Positions 16,185 to 22,757 of a DNA stretch of 23,491 nt are shown in pieces (the first letter of the stretch is position 1; each line of letters begins with the position of its first letter). The notes beneath the pieces were generated by a model. That model saw only the letters and a program-made list of their open reading frames with translations. It ran no database searches and was not told the origin of the DNA. Origin of the DNA: DASYRM01 sp035646375 (lineage in GTDB: Bacteria; Acidobacteriota; Vicinamibacteria; Vicinamibacterales; UBA2999); NCBI GenBank assembly GCA_035646375.1, contig DASRPM010000145.1, forward strand, positions 1 to 23,491, in the 5' to 3' direction. The translations under genes and the position numbers were made by a program.

Positions 16185-17345
16185 TTACCGCGGGGCGCGG
16201 CGCCGGAAGGGATAGACGAACTGACTGCCCCAGCGGGGCGGCACGTCGCGATGATGCACCAGGCCGTAGGCCGACGGCCAGCGATCGGGCAGGTAGTAGG
16301 TTCCGAAGAGCAGGTCCCACGCGGGCGTGTGTACCGCGAAGTTCTTGTCGATGCTCTGCGGCTCGGCGCTGTGGTGCCAGTGGTGAAACGCGGGCGTGGC
16401 CACGATGCGCCGCAGCCGGGGGAACGTCCACCTGACGTTGGCGTGGATGAACGTGGCCTGCACCGCCACGATGAACACGTACACCATCAGGGCCGGCTGC
16501 GAGAACCCCAGCACGAAGATGGGAATGTAGGTCAGCCCGCGCGTGGCGATGACGTCCACCAGGTGAAGGCGCGATCCGGCCAGCCAGTCCATCTGCTCGA
16601 TGGAGTGGTGAATGGCGTGAAACGGCCACAGCCACCGGGAGGCATGAAACGACCGGTGCACCCAATACTGGGTGAAGTCGGCCACGAGCAGGAGCACCGG
16701 CACCTGGGCGACGAGCGGCAGCGCACCGATCGTCTCCTGAACAGCCCCGATGCGCGCCCAGTCGAACAGCACCGCCACGGGCGCAATGGTCAGCAGCGTC
16801 AGCACCTCGATCAGCAGCGAGTTGAGACAGAAGTACGTCAGGTCGACCGGCCAGCCGCGCCTGAAGACCGGCTGTTCGGGCCGCAGGGCAAACAGGCGCT
16901 CCATCGGCACGAGGGCGGCCGAGTACAAGATCAGGTTGAGCACGACGAAATCCGCGCCGAGCCACGCCGATCGGCCATCGTCGTGTCCGACCGCCGCCTG
17001 CGACCCGCCGAGCATCGCGGCGACGAGCGTGAACGCGATGCCCGTCAGCGACAGCACCTTGTTGCGGCGCAACCAGGCGCTCACGGTGCCGAGCACGAAC
17101 GACGAGACGAGCAGCAGGTGAATGACCGCCTGCAGATACAGGAAGGCGCGAAGCGGCCTCAGCTCGGCGAAGCCGAATGCCTGCGGGAAGCGCCCCGCCA
17201 GCACCAGGCCCAGGGCGGTGATCCCGAGGAGCGCCGAGGCGAGCCCGCTGATGAACCCGTGCCCGAAGGCCGTGGGCTCGGTGGTTTCGAGGGCGAGGTG
17301 CGCGCCGCGCCCGTGGCCGTTCGCGTTACCGGATCGGGCTGGCAT
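16185..17345 (-). CDS. Sterol desaturase/fatty acid hydroxylase superfamily membrane enzyme
   Basis: This 386-residue polytopic protein has several hydrophobic helices and the histidine boxes of the non-haem di-iron fatty acid hydroxylase superfamily. They are HRSFH (H230, H234), HAIHHSIEQMDW (H243, H246, H247) and HHWHHS (H321-H325), plus D223 and H301. EQMDWLAGSRLHLVD is typical of bacterial 'sterol desaturase family' proteins. Family members hydroxylate or desaturate lipids or sterols; alkylglycerol monooxygenase (TMEM195), which cleaves ether lipids, belongs to the same superfamily. The substrate here is unproven. Its start codon lies within the end of the CarF-like gene (20-bp overlap), so the two are almost certainly cotranscribed and probably act on related lipids. 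The Shine-Dalgarno is weak, consistent with coupled translation. Confidence 0.9.
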   Translation of the reverse strand: MPARSGNANGHGRGAHLALETTEPTAFGHGFISGLASALLGITALGLVLAGRFPQAFGFAELRPLRAFLYLQAVIHLLLVSSFVLGTVSAWLRRNKVLSLTGIAFTLVAAMLGGSQAAVGHDDGRSAWLGADFVVLNLILYSAALVPMERLFALRPEQPVFRRGWPVDLTYFCLNSLLIEVLTLLTIAPVAVLFDWARIGAVQETIGALPLVAQVPVLLLVADFTQYWVHRSFHASRWLWPFHAIHHSIEQMDWLAGSRLHLVDVIATRGLTYIPIFVLGFSQPALMVYVFIVAVQATFIHANVRWTFPRLRRIVATPAFHHWHHSAEPQSIDKNFAVHTPAWDLLFGTYYLPDRWPSAYGLVHHRDVPPRWGSQFVYPFRRRAPR

Positions 17346-18066
17346 CCGATTCGAAGCCAGGCGCCGGATACCGGCGCTCGTACCGCCGGTCGTCGTGCCG
17401 CGGCGCCACGCCGGTCAGACCGGTGACGGCGCACTCGAGCCGTCTGAAGAAGCCCACCGCGTCGAGCGGACGATTGCACCAGCCCGTCGTGATGCAGTAG
17501 TGACGGTCGTGGGGGCGCGCATGGTGAGCCGCGTGGTCACGGCGGCTGAGCAGTACGCCTGACGCCTGCAGCAGGCGGACGATCGCCGGCGGCGACGGCA
17601 TGTGCGACCACTGGTGGATCTGGTTCGTCATGGAACCGAGGCCGCAGAACGCAAGCCCGAACACCGCGGCCGGCCCGCTCCACGGGCGATCCAACGGCAC
17701 GAGGGCGACCACGGCCAGCACCGCGACCGTGATCGCGGCAACCTCGCCGTTGGTGTCGACGAAGCGGCGGCGGAGGAAGTCTTCGGGATTGACGTGATGC
17801 ACCCGGAACGGCACCAGCAACCGCGGGCCGATGACGGGACAGTTGTCGCGCCCCCACGTGTCGGCCGCCCAGTGGACGAGGCCGGACGCGAAATCCGCTG
17901 CAACGAATCCGGCGAACACCGCGACGGGGGCCCACGCGTGCCACAGTTCCACGCGCAGGGCCACCCGGGCCGACAGCCCGCAGAGCAGCAGACCGGCAAT
18001 GGCGATGGCCAGGGCCGAAAAGAGCGCCTGCCCGCGTGTGAGCTCGTACTGAACCGGTAGCCGCAC
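17326..18066 (-). CDS. carF: CarF/PEDS1-type plasmanylethanolamine desaturase (Kua lipid desaturase domain)
   Basis: This 246-residue membrane protein has the full histidine pattern of the Kua/TMEM189 domain. The motifs are GLVHWAADTWG (H65, D69), FRVHHVNPEDF (H90, H91), NQIHQWSH (H151, H155) and HAAHHARPHDRHYCITTGWCN (H178, H181, H182, H186, H189). RPLDAVGFFRRLE then follows, as in human PEDS1 and Myxococcus CarF. Those enzymes insert the vinyl-ether double bond of plasmalogens, which in Myxococcus is needed for singlet-oxygen signalling. The same activity is likely but depends on the cell making ether lipids. The start is GTG at 18066 with GAGAAG just upstream. The end overlaps the hydroxylase-superfamily gene, and the alpha-hydroxy-acid oxidase gene ends 49 bp upstream. 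Confidence 0.88.
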   Translation of the reverse strand: MRLPVQYELTRGQALFSALAIAIAGLLLCGLSARVALRVELWHAWAPVAVFAGFVAADFASGLVHWAADTWGRDNCPVIGPRLLVPFRVHHVNPEDFLRRRFVDTNGEVAAITVAVLAVVALVPLDRPWSGPAAVFGLAFCGLGSMTNQIHQWSHMPSPPAIVRLLQASGVLLSRRDHAAHHARPHDRHYCITTGWCNRPLDAVGFFRRLECAVTGLTGVAPRHDDRRYERRYPAPGFESDASPIR

Positions 18067-18115
18067 TTCTTCTCGTATCGGCGCCAGCCCGCGCGAAAGC
18101 CAGCCGGAGACGCGC

Positions 18116-19303
18116 TCACACGTGCCGGACGTGGGATCGGGTGATCCGGGCCAGCGTGGGGGTGCCGCACTGGCGCATCGTCAAGTTCAGCTCGGCGTTC
18201 AGGATATCGAGCACGCGCTCCACCCCTTCCTGACCGTATGTCGCCAGGCCCCAGGCGTACGGGCGGCCGATGCCCACCGCGCGGGCGCCGTAGGCGAGCG
18301 CCTTGAACGCGTCGGTTCCGCGGCGCACGCCGCCGTCCACGAGCACCGGGATCTGGTTGTTCACCGCGTCCACCACCTCCGGGACGATGTCGATCGTGGG
18401 GCGCAGCGTCTCGGCGGCGCGGCCGCCGTGATTGGACACCACGATGCCGTCGGCGCCCTGCTCGCGTGCGAGGCGCGCGTCCTCGGCGGTCTCGATGCCT
18501 TTGAGGAGGACCTTCATCGACGTCATCTTCTTCAAGCGGGCCACCCAGTCCCACGTGGCATTCGACGGGTTGAAGCGCGCGCTGCTGAGTCCCACGTACA
18601 TCGCCATGTCGCGCCGCCCGCCGGTGGCCGTCGCGTGGCAGGCCGAGCATTGACGTGTGTCGGTGCGCTGCGCCCGTGTCGCCGTCTCCGAATTGCGCCC
18701 GCCGAGCAGGTCGATCGTCCAGACCATCACCGGACATCCCGCCGCTTCGACGCGGCGTACGAGCTTCTCGGTGTCGTCCCACGACTGCGGGAGGTAGAGC
18801 TGGTACCACAGGCCGCCGCCCCGCGCCGTCGCCACCTCTTCGACCCCGAGCGAGCTGGCGCTGGAGAGCACCTGCAGCGCGTTCTTCGCCTTCGCCGCGC
18901 GCGCGGTCGCCACTTCGCCTTCGGTGTGGAACATGCGATGGCCGCCCACGGGGCACAGGAAGACGGGGCTCGCGAATCGCTGGCCGAAGAGCTCGACGCT
19001 GGTGTCGATCTTCGACACGTCCACCAGGCGGCGCGGGCGCAGCTGAATGGTCTTGTACCCCGCGACGTTGGCCTGCAGCGTCAGGTCATCGTCCACGCCC
19101 GCCAGGTAGCCCCAGTGCGCGGGCGGCAGCTTCGGCCTGGCGAGCGCCTCGAAGTCCATGACGCTCAACACGTCCTTGGCGAGCGGTGCCGTCGCGGGCT
19201 CCTGCGCCCAGGCCTCGCGCAGCCCGTAGGCCATCAACGGGCTCGCGGCGAGAAATCGCAGGAAATCACGGCGATAACGGACGTGCTGACGCGAAGGGGT
19301 CAT
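18116..19303 (-). CDS. Tat-exported FMN alpha-hydroxy-acid oxidase/dehydrogenase with CxxCH motif
   Basis: This 395-residue protein starts with a twin-arginine signal (RRDFLRFLAASPLMAYG, then WAQE). The body is an FMN-dependent alpha-hydroxy-acid oxidase barrel (lactate/glycolate/mandelate type). Expected active-site residues are present: Y66 (WGYLAGVDDD), Y170 (WYQLYLP), T196/D198, K268 (VLLKGI), H292 and R295 (SNHGGR). Phosphate-binding segments are DGGVRRGTD (323-331) and GIGRP (345-348). It would oxidise an L-2-hydroxy acid to the 2-oxo acid. Unusually, the mobile loop 4 region contains QCSACHA (C219, C222, H223), a c-type-haem-like CxxCH, and the enzyme is predicted to be periplasmic. 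ATG 19303 is chosen because of GAGGAA 8 bases upstream and the Tat motif position. Confidence 0.9.
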   Translation of the reverse strand: MTPSRQHVRYRRDFLRFLAASPLMAYGLREAWAQEPATAPLAKDVLSVMDFEALARPKLPPAHWGYLAGVDDDLTLQANVAGYKTIQLRPRRLVDVSKIDTSVELFGQRFASPVFLCPVGGHRMFHTEGEVATARAAKAKNALQVLSSASSLGVEEVATARGGGLWYQLYLPQSWDDTEKLVRRVEAAGCPVMVWTIDLLGGRNSETATRAQRTDTRQCSACHATATGGRRDMAMYVGLSSARFNPSNATWDWVARLKKMTSMKVLLKGIETAEDARLAREQGADGIVVSNHGGRAAETLRPTIDIVPEVVDAVNNQIPVLVDGGVRRGTDAFKALAYGARAVGIGRPYAWGLATYGQEGVERVLDILNAELNLTMRQCGTPTLARITRSHVRHV

Positions 19304-19336
19304 GAGTCGTTCCTCGACCGGCCATTCTAGTCGCGT

Positions 19337-19342
19337 TAGGAT
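19337..19342 (+). promoter_or_regulatory. TAGGAT box before the HExxH peptidase gene
   Basis: TAGGAT lies 8 bp before the ATG at 19351. It can be read as a -10 element giving a nearly leaderless transcript, or its AGGA as a Shine-Dalgarno for the GTG at 19348. The 47-bp gap to the divergent oxidase start leaves little room for a standard leader. Confidence 0.3.
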
Positions 19343-19350
19343 CGACCGTG

Positions 19351-21270
19351 ATGCGCGGCGTCCCTCTGGCCATTCTGTTGCTCGTCGCAACCCTGTTCCC
19401 TGCCAATGCCGACGCCAAGTGGACGCAGGTCCGCTCGGCGAACTTCACCTTCGTCGGCGACGCGCCGGAAAGCGCGATTCGCCGCATCGCGCAGCGGCTG
19501 GAACAGTTCCGCGAGGTGATGTTGCGGGCGCTGCCGGGCGCCACCGCGGCCTCGCCGGTCCCCACGGTGGTGATGGTGTTCTCCAACCAGCGCGCGCTGC
19601 AGCCGGTTGCCCCGCTCTTCAGAGGCAACGCCATCGAGGTTGGCGGCTTCTTTCAGGCGGGCGAGGACCTGAACTACATCGCGATCGATGCCGAGTACGT
19701 CGACCTGGCGTTGCTGACGATCTTCCACGAGTACGCGCACTTCCTGGTCTCGAACAGCATGGGCCCACTGCCGGTCTGGGCGAGCGAGGGGCTGGCCGAA
19801 GTGTACGAAATGGTGCAGGAACGCGACGGCGGCAAGAAGGCGATGGTGGGCCTTGCGCCGCAGCACCATGTGGAGCTGCTGAAGGCGAGCACGCTCATTC
19901 CCATCCGCGAGCTGCTGGCCATCGACCAGGCATCGTCGGTGTACAACGAGGGAAGCCGGCGAGGCGTGCTCTACGCGCAGTCGTGGGCCCTGGTCCACTA
20001 CCTGTCGTTCGGCAACCCGGAGCGGACGAAGCAGTTCCGGCAGTTCCTCGCCAGCGTCCGCAGCGGCTCGCCGGCCAACGCCGCGTTCCCCGCCGCCTTC
20101 GGCGAGGGCGCCTTGCTCGATCGCGAGCTGTTCGACTACGTCCGCAAGTATCTCTTTCCCGCCATCCTGTTCGACTTCGGCGAGAAGGTGGCCGGCGGTA
20201 CGGTGCAAAAAGGGCAGACGCTCGACGACGTCGAGGCGGCGATCTACGTGGCCGACCTGCAGGGGCGCGTCGGACGGGAAGAGGAATCGCGCACGCGCCT
20301 GGCGGGCGTGCTCAAGCAGAGCCCCAAGGCGGCGCGCGCGCACGCCGCGATTGGCCTGCAGCACTTCCGCGCCAATCAGATGGACAAGGCGCTGCCGCTC
20401 CTCGAGCAAGCGGCGGCGCTGGGAACGAACGACGGCTGGGTCCAGAACGCCTACGGCCGCGCCTTGATCGCGCAGCTGGGCACCGCCGAGAGTTCCGCGA
20501 CCATCCAGAAGGCGCGAGACGTGTTGGCGCGCGCCGTCGAGCTCGACGCGAATTCGGCGTTCGCGGCGGCCATGCTGGGATACGTGGAGCTGATCCTCGA
20601 CAACGATCCCGCGCGCGCGGCGACGCTCCTGCAACACGCGGCGCAGCTCGCGCCGTCGCGGGAGCAGTACCGCCTGTTCCTCGCGCAGGCGTACCTGCGG
20701 CAGCGCGACTTCGCGAAAGCCACCAGCCAGCTGGGACCACTCGTCGGGAGCGGGCGCGATCCGCAGATTCGTCAGCAGGCGCGCGAGCTGCTCGGCCGGG
20801 TTGCGGAGATGAAGAATCAACCGGCGGCCGCCGCGGCACCCGCCGCGCCGACCGCCGAGGAGCTCGCCGCCCTCGCGAGCCTGAGCCGGTCAGCCGGCGG
20901 CGGCGCGTCGCCCGGTGCCCCTCCCGGGACCAGACGTCCAGGGCCGACCTTCCGCCCGGACTTCAGGCCCGTCGGCGAGGGAGAGACGAGGGCGCGCGGT
21001 CAGTTCACCGCGATCGAGTGTGGCGCCGGCGGCATGGTGCTGCTGGTCCAAACCGACAGCGGACCGCTTCGGCTGCGGGCCAAGCAGCTGGCCGACGTGG
21101 ACTTCATCTCGTACCGGAGCGACACGCCGGGCAGCGTGTCGTGCGGCGCACTACCCAAACCGATGTTCGTTCTGGCGACGTATCGCGCCGCAGCGTCCGG
21201 TACGGGGGCTTCGGTAACCGCTGGTGACGCGGTGGCTGTCGAACTCCTGCCCGACGGCTACGAGCCGTAG
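19351..21270 (+). CDS. Exported HExxH metallopeptidase-like protein with TPR repeats
   Basis: This 639-residue protein has a signal peptide (LAILLLVATLFPANADA). Next comes a peptidase-MA/DUF1570-like domain: KWTQVRSANFTFVGDAP, then the zinc motif TIFHEYAHFLV (H126, E127, H130), then PVWASEGLAEVYE with E146 as probable third ligand. TPR-like helices cover about 300-490. An Ala/Pro-rich linker follows, and a small C-terminal domain (about 550-639, GQFTAIECGAGGMVLLVQTDSGPLRLRA) that I do not recognise. The active-site residues are intact, so it is probably a periplasmic zinc peptidase using TPRs for partner binding, although many such family members are uncharacterised. The start is ATG 19351 or the adjacent GTG 19348. 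Its stop is 6 bp from that of tag. Confidence 0.85.
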   Translation: MRGVPLAILLLVATLFPANADAKWTQVRSANFTFVGDAPESAIRRIAQRLEQFREVMLRALPGATAASPVPTVVMVFSNQRALQPVAPLFRGNAIEVGGFFQAGEDLNYIAIDAEYVDLALLTIFHEYAHFLVSNSMGPLPVWASEGLAEVYEMVQERDGGKKAMVGLAPQHHVELLKASTLIPIRELLAIDQASSVYNEGSRRGVLYAQSWALVHYLSFGNPERTKQFRQFLASVRSGSPANAAFPAAFGEGALLDRELFDYVRKYLFPAILFDFGEKVAGGTVQKGQTLDDVEAAIYVADLQGRVGREEESRTRLAGVLKQSPKAARAHAAIGLQHFRANQMDKALPLLEQAAALGTNDGWVQNAYGRALIAQLGTAESSATIQKARDVLARAVELDANSAFAAAMLGYVELILDNDPARAATLLQHAAQLAPSREQYRLFLAQAYLRQRDFAKATSQLGPLVGSGRDPQIRQQARELLGRVAEMKNQPAAAAAPAAPTAEELAALASLSRSAGGGASPGAPPGTRRPGPTFRPDFRPVGEGETRARGQFTAIECGAGGMVLLVQTDSGPLRLRAKQLADVDFISYRSDTPGSVSCGALPKPMFVLATYRAAASGTGASVTAGDAVAVELLPDGYEP

Positions 21271-21276
21271 TCGGGC

Positions 21277-21843
21277 TCATCTCGCTCGCCGGCTGGGGCA
21301 CCCGGCCAGGTGGTCGTTCACCATTCCCACCGCCTGCATGAAGGCATAGCAGATCGTCGAGCCGACGAAGGTGAACCCGCGCTTCTTGAGATCCTTGCCG
21401 AGGGCATCGGATTCGGCGGTGCGCGCCGGCACGTCTTGCATCGTGCGGGGCCGGTTGATCTTCGGGGCGCCATCCACGAAGCGCCACAGGTAGGCATCGA
21501 ACGAGCCGAACTCGCGCTGTACCTCGAGGAACGCGTGCGCGTTCCGCACGGTGCCGTGAATCTTGAGGCGGTTGCGTACGATGCCTGGATCGGCGAGCAG
21601 CGCGCGGATCTTTCGGGCGTCGTAGCGTGCGACCTTGCGCGGATCGAACCGGTCGAAGGCTTTCCGGTAGGCAGGACGCTTGCGCAGGATCGTGATCCAG
21701 CTCAGTCCTGCCTGCGCGCCTTCCAGGATCAGCATCTCGAAGAGGTGCCGGTCGTCGTGCGATGGCACACCCCATTCCTCGTCGTGATAGCGCACGTACA
21801 GCGGGTCGGACCCCGCCCAGGGACATCGCGTCTTCGTTACCAT
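21277..21843 (-). CDS. tag: DNA-3-methyladenine glycosylase I
   Basis: This 188-residue protein has the length and motifs of Tag, the base-excision enzyme that removes 3-methyladenine from alkylated DNA. The N-terminal RCPWAGSDPLYVRYHDEEWG supplies the zinc-binding C7 and H20. LEGAQAGLSWITIL contains the catalytic-pocket glutamate E41. The C-terminal VNDHLAGCP supplies H178 and C182, completing the zinc site. It also carries the family's FVGSTICYAFMQAVGMVNDH stretch. The protein is cytoplasmic. The ATG at 21843 places C7 where the family needs it, but no Shine-Dalgarno is visible; a palindrome lies 18-38 bp upstream. Confidence 0.96.
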   Translation of the reverse strand: MVTKTRCPWAGSDPLYVRYHDEEWGVPSHDDRHLFEMLILEGAQAGLSWITILRKRPAYRKAFDRFDPRKVARYDARKIRALLADPGIVRNRLKIHGTVRNAHAFLEVQREFGSFDAYLWRFVDGAPKINRPRTMQDVPARTAESDALGKDLKKRGFTFVGSTICYAFMQAVGMVNDHLAGCPSRRAR

Positions 21844-21860
21844 CGCAACTATCGTACGCA

Positions 21861-21881
21861 GTTGCGGGTCTTTAGACCCGC
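21861..21881. repeat. REP-like palindrome upstream of tag
   Basis: Stem GCGGGTC (21864-21870) and GACCCGC (21875-21881), loop TTTA, preceded by GTT. It is the near-identical second copy of the element at 16078-16098. Confidence 0.75.
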
Positions 21882-21952
21882 CTCGGGCCGCAGGAGGGTT
21901 GTCCTTCGTCTGTCGGACACCTGAGCCGGCGGGTGGGGAATAACACGCGGTT

Positions 21953-21986
21953 CTGGGCCGATAGTATGGGCCTGGGCCGATCGTAT
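21953..21986. repeat. Direct repeat of a 15-base box, period 19
   Basis: CTGGGCCGATAGTATG-type boxes begin at 21953 and 21972 and differ only at one base (GATAG versus GATCG). Together they lie about 110 bp before the phosphatase-like gene. The spacing of about two helical turns is compatible with a paired protein-binding site or a short duplication. Confidence 0.55.
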
Positions 21987-22093
21987 GAAGGTGGCGGCGA
22001 GCACGGCGACCACGGGCGGAACGCGCATCCGCCGGATTCTAGAACCACCAAACTCCGGCGTCATGTGCGGCGTCTGATGATCACGGAGGATCG

Positions 22094-22723
22094 ATGAAAG
22101 TGCCTGTTAATTTTGCCAGAGTCTCGACCGTCGCCCTGCTGTCGCTCTCGTTGGCGTCGCTCGGTTCCGCCCAGGCGGTCCCCGGGGCCGACAAAGCCGC
22201 GGCCGGCCAGACGGCGCCCATCCGAATCGACAACTTCGGACGCGTCAGCGCCACCTACTACCGTGGTGCGCAGCCCGAAGGGCGCGACTATGCCGACTTG
22301 GCCGCGCTCGGCGTGAAGACGGTCATCAACCTCACGAGCTTCGACGCGATGGCCGACGAGCCGGGACTGGTCGAAGCGGCCGGCATGAAATACGTGGCGA
22401 TGCCGATGACGACGCGCGTGACCCCGACGCCCGAACAGCTGGCGGCGTTCCTCGAGATCGTCAACGACCCGAAACAGCAGCCGGTCTTCGTGCACTGCGT
22501 CGGCGGCAAGCACCGCACGGGCGTGATGACGGCGGTCTATCGCATGACCGAGGGCGGGTGGAGCTCCGAGCAGGCCTTCAAGGAAATGAAGCAGTACAAG
22601 TACGGCGCCGACTTCCTGCACCCGGAGTTCAAGAAGTTCGTCTACGGCTACCGCGTATCAACGCCCGCCGTCATTCCCGTCACGGCGCCCGTCGACGTCG
22701 CCGCCACGACGCTCGCCGACTGA
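22094..22723 (+). CDS. Secreted CX5R protein phosphatase-like protein
   Basis: This 209-residue protein has a signal peptide (VSTVALLSLSLASLGSAQA). It also has a cysteine-phosphatase fold: FGRVSATYYRGAQPEGRDYADLAALGVKTVINL, then the P-loop VHCVGGKHRTG with nucleophile C135 and R141 (HCX5R). The YRGAQP and GVKTVINL segments resemble the DUF442/Siw14-like dual-specificity phosphatases. It could dephosphorylate phosphotyrosine, inositol pyrophosphates or other phosphate esters; the export signal makes a periplasmic substrate likely. The general-acid Asp is not obvious (TSFDAMAD is a candidate). The ATG is supported by GGAGG 5 bases upstream. The next gene starts 34 bp later. Confidence 0.87.
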   Translation: MKVPVNFARVSTVALLSLSLASLGSAQAVPGADKAAAGQTAPIRIDNFGRVSATYYRGAQPEGRDYADLAALGVKTVINLTSFDAMADEPGLVEAAGMKYVAMPMTTRVTPTPEQLAAFLEIVNDPKQQPVFVHCVGGKHRTGVMTAVYRMTEGGWSSEQAFKEMKQYKYGADFLHPEFKKFVYGYRVSTPAVIPVTAPVDVAATTLAD

Positions 22724-22744
22724 TCCGCCTGACCCCGCCGGGCG

Positions 22745-22750
22745 TATAGT
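22745..22750 (+). promoter_or_regulatory. Possible -10 element giving a leaderless transcript
   Basis: TATAGT matches the -10 consensus at five of six positions and ends 7 bases before the ATG at 22758. Transcription would then begin at or next to the start codon. No Shine-Dalgarno is present, which fits a leaderless mRNA, and no clear -35 is visible. Confidence 0.4.
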
Positions 22751-22757
22751 TCCGGCC

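Larger units (their letters stand above)
21844..22093. other. 250-bp intergenic region between divergent genes
   Basis: This gap separates tag (minus) and the phosphatase-like gene (plus). It holds the palindrome at 21861-21881 and a direct repeat at 21953-21986. It also contains the plus gene's ribosome site (CGGAGGATCG right before the ATG). A 71-codon minus-strand frame runs through it but its end simply reads through the palindrome; I do not call it a gene. Confidence 0.7.

Noticed and set aside
15852..17426. 524-codon plus-strand open frame
   Set aside because: It lies antisense to the substrate-binding-protein and hydroxylase genes, is very rich in Arg/Gln/Gly/Pro without domain motifs, and is a by-product of GC-rich coding on the other strand.
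21849..22064. 71-codon minus-strand frame with a hydrophobic start (RVPPVVAVLAATFIRSAQA)
   Set aside because: It looks signal-peptide-like, but the frame has no family match, spans the direct repeat and ends by translating the palindrome (GLKTRN). I treat it as intergenic; it could be a gene remnant.
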